From a virus: a stretch of DNA of 38,263 nucleotides. The position numbers and the translations under genes are program-made. Shown in pieces: positions 36,546-38,263 of this stretch (the stretch's first letter is position 1; the number at the start of each line of letters is the position of its first letter). The notes beneath the pieces are model-generated. The model made no database searches and was not told the origin of the DNA. It was given only the letters and a program-made list of their open reading frames with translations. Location of the stretch: the IMG/VR virus record IMGVR_UViG_3300021956_000027, positions 1 through 38,263 of that record, one strand, 5' to 3'.

Positions 36546-37577
36546 TCAGCTGACGATCGCTTCGGTGTTGACGATGGCATCGACGCGACGCAGCGGGACG
36601 CCCAGGAACGACAGCCACGAATACGGCGTGCCGAACTGCGACAGGCCCTCGTTGACCTTCAGGACGTACTGGCTCTTGTCCATCGCCATGACCGACAGGC
36701 CGCTGTGGACGGTGCGGTTCATGTAGAACGCGGCACGACCCATCGACATGTTCGGGATGCGGTACATTGCGCGCGCCATCAGCTTGATGAGCGCGGTGCT
36801 GGCCGTGGCGGCCTGCGCGCCAGTCTGCGCGAACAGGACGCTCGGCTCGATGTTGCAGATGCGGACAACGTAGCGCCAGTCCTTCACGACCAGGCCGTTC
36901 TTCCACTGGTAGCGCGTGGCGTAAGCCTGCATGCGGTTCGCGACCGAGCCGTCCGTGGTGTACACGGTCTGCTCGCCGAGATCCTCATGGATGAGGCCAG
37001 CCTTGCTGCCCTTCGGGAACGGGCAGTACACGGTGTTGTCGCCCCACACGACCAGGTACACCGAGGTCAGCGAGCCATCGGTGGTGCCGCCAGCCGACAG
37101 CAGGTTCTGCGAGTTGCTGGACGAGGTCGAGGAGTAACGGGGGGCAAGACCGAGGAACTGCTTCGGGTCGGTGCCGGGGTTGCCGTAGAACAGCGTGGTG
37201 GCCTGCGCCTGGTTCATGGCCTCAAGGAACGCGGTGTCCTCCGACAGGCGGAACTGCGCCGTGTTGCCGTTGAGCATGGCGAGATCCTTGTCAACCTCGC
37301 TGCGGGCCTCAAGGATGCCGCAAGCCTCATCGACCTGCGCGGTCGTGGACTTGCTGCTGGGAATGCCCTGGTTGAGGGCGCGCCAGTAAACGGTCGGGAG
37401 GCCCGTGCGGATCACGACGCGCTCGCCGGTGGGCAGGTTGCCCTCCTTGAACACGCAGTCCTCAAGGACTTCGTTCGACTGCGAGAGGAGTTCCGCGATG
37501 ATCGGGATGCGACCATCCGGATCGGTGCGCTTCGCCCAATCGGCGAGCGTCAGATTGCTGCTAGAAAGCGTTGCCAT
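36546..37577 (-). CDS. Major capsid protein (HK97-like fold)
   Basis: A 343-aa protein with AAAGGAGC before ATG 37577. The N-arm (MATLSSSNLTLADWAKRTDP), IAELLSQSNEVLEDCVFKEG and VVIRTGLPTVYWRALNQGIP are the recognisable signature of the BPP-1-type major capsid family. NQAQATTLFYGNPGTDPKQF and the C-terminal VLKVNEGLSQFGTPYSWLSF complete it. The fold is HK97-like, with a topology variant known for BPP-1. It assembles on the scaffold encoded just upstream and is reinforced by the cement protein downstream. Hundreds of copies per virion are expected, matching its strong ribosome binding site. Confidence 0.93.
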   Translation of the reverse strand: MATLSSSNLTLADWAKRTDPDGRIPIIAELLSQSNEVLEDCVFKEGNLPTGERVVIRTGLPTVYWRALNQGIPSSKSTTAQVDEACGILEARSEVDKDLAMLNGNTAQFRLSEDTAFLEAMNQAQATTLFYGNPGTDPKQFLGLAPRYSSTSSSNSQNLLSAGGTTDGSLTSVYLVVWGDNTVYCPFPKGSKAGLIHEDLGEQTVYTTDGSVANRMQAYATRYQWKNGLVVKDWRYVVRICNIEPSVLFAQTGAQAATASTALIKLMARAMYRIPNMSMGRAAFYMNRTVHSGLSVMAMDKSQYVLKVNEGLSQFGTPYSWLSFLGVPLRRVDAIVNTEAIVS

Positions 37578-37601
37578 AGTGTGGCTCCTTTGTGAATGGG
37601 G

Positions 37602-38263
37602 TTAGGACTGGTTTGAGTAAAGTGCCGCCGCAGCGGCGTTGAAATCCTTGGGTGCAGGGCGACCCTGCGTGGTCCCAGCAGAACTGCCAACGTAGCGATC
37701 CTCGCTGATGGCCTTGCCGGCGCGGAACATGAACCGGATGATCTCCGGGTGATTTCCGAGTCCGGACTCATTGAGCAGCGAGCGCAGTTCAGGGGTTCCA
37801 AACGAGTCCAGCGCCTTCTTGGCGACGGACAGGTTCTCGGCGATCTTGTCGCCACCGAACTCCTTGTCAGCCTTCGATTGCTGCGTCCATTCTGCACGGA
37901 CTGCCTCAATCTGTGCCAACTGCCTTTCCACCATCTTCGGGGACATGGTGTCGAGCAGTTTCTGCGCGGCATCCTGGGTGAGGTTCAGCTCGCGGGCAAC
38001 CTCCGAAAACGTCGTTGCGAGTTCCGGGTCGAGGTCGCGGCCTTCGGGGGCCTTGAACTCGTACTTCTCCGGCGCGCCCTTGGGCTTCTCGGCTGCGGGC
38101 TTCTCGTCCGCAACCTTGTCGCCATCGGTCTTCGCCGGCTGGTCGCCCTCGGGCTTCGCAGCCTTGGTCGCATCCGCGACTTGCTGCTCCTGCTCCTTCG
38201 GTGCCTGCTGCGTGTTCCCATACAGCGCCTCGGCCGTCGCCGCGCCACGGTCATGGGTGGGAG
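37602..38263 (-). CDS. Capsid scaffolding protein, main part (N-terminus at bases 1-200)
   Basis: Codons 20-238 of the scaffold run off the right edge and continue at the left end of the contig. The visible part has a charged, Ala/Lys/Glu/Pro-rich stretch (AAKPEGDQPAKTDGDKVADE), then YEFKAPEGRDLDPELATTFS and VARELNLTQDAAQKLLDTM, a pattern common to phage head scaffold proteins. A coiled coil (VERQLAQIEAVRAEWTQQSK) follows, then a C-terminal helical domain ending AAAAALYSNQS that is expected to touch the capsid subunit. The ATG at 37946 is internal and not the start. Confidence 0.85.
   Translation of the reverse strand, partial: PTHDRGAATAEALYGNTQQAPKEQEQQVADATKAAKPEGDQPAKTDGDKVADEKPAAEKPKGAPEKYEFKAPEGRDLDPELATTFSEVARELNLTQDAAQKLLDTMSPKMVERQLAQIEAVRAEWTQQSKADKEFGGDKIAENLSVAKKALDSFGTPELRSLLNESGLGNHPEIIRFMFRAGKAISEDRYVGSSAGTTQGRPAPKDFNAAAAALYSNQS
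38119..38263. repeat. Terminal direct repeat, right copy (contig closure overlap)
   Basis: Second copy of bases 1-145, identical except C at 38245 against A at 127. Joining the ends through it restores one uninterrupted 238-codon scaffold frame, the strongest sign that the contig is complete and circularly closed. Confidence 0.93.

Noticed and set aside
1-38263. tRNA genes, CRISPR arrays, insertion sequences and integrase
   Set aside because: Reading both strands I saw no tRNA T-loop with matching acceptor, no regularly spaced repeats, no transposase and no recombinase motifs; a tRNAscan run could still reveal a divergent tRNA.

Overview
This window is an essentially complete tailed-phage genome of the short-tailed (podovirus) type. 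Its closest recognisable gene layout is the Bordetella BPP-1 group: scaffold, major capsid protein and Bbp16-type cement protein in a row, with a Bbp19-type gene next to the scaffold. The first 145 bases recur at the end with one mismatch, and the scaffold gene is cut exactly there, so the molecule closes to a circle (or terminally redundant unit) of about 38,118 bp. The DNA is GC-rich, start sites carry AAGGA/GGAGG-type ribosome binding sites, and a spanin-like lipoprotein is present. A Gram-negative host, probably a proteobacterium, is therefore likely; the species cannot be read from the sequence. No integrase, RNA polymerase, DNA polymerase, helicase, primase, reverse transcriptase or tRNA was recognised, so DNA synthesis must use the host replisome.

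Nearly every gene is on the minus strand, so the map reads from high to low coordinates. Early region (about 16.5 to 7.4 kb): a leftward promoter near 16.58 kb opens a tightly coupled run of small genes. These are an unknown protein, two short Cys-motif proteins, two winged-helix-like proteins and an array of small paralogous coiled-coil proteins ending in a WDC[FW] motif. They are followed by a cytosine-C5 DNA methyltransferase, a PP-loop (PAPS-reductase-like) enzyme and a RusA resolvase. A second promoter (10.42 kb) serves a Bet/RecT annealing protein and a Gp157-like protein, which end at a terminator (8.73 kb). A third promoter (8.65 kb) serves four small genes that end at a terminator (7.45 kb).

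Late region (7.35 kb leftward through the contig junction and down to 17.86 kb): a probable regulator, two small proteins, TerS, TerL, a GNAT acetyltransferase, a small virion-associated protein, portal, a ferritin-like protein, a 350-aa beta-rich protein, a spike-base-like protein, a Bbp19-like protein and scaffold. Across the junction follow major capsid, cement, a 61-aa protein, the tail adaptor and nozzle, internal virion proteins (256, 619 and a giant 2482 aa), a tail fibre with a self-cleaving chaperone, and two small structural proteins. A membrane/lysis cluster comes last: a 68-aa membrane protein, a lipoprotein with the layout of a one-piece spanin, a metallophosphoesterase, a tiny HExxH protein and two single-helix peptides. 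No standard endolysin was found.

One segment points the other way. From a rightward promoter at 16.63 kb come a PD-(D/E)XK nuclease-fold gene and then about 530 bases without a convincing gene. That stretch is packed with stem-loops, including GNRA and UNCG tetraloops and wobble pairs that work only in a plus-strand RNA, and it ends in an intrinsic terminator facing the late-operon terminator. This structured RNA candidate and the WDC[FW] paralogue array are the most likely undescribed systems here.
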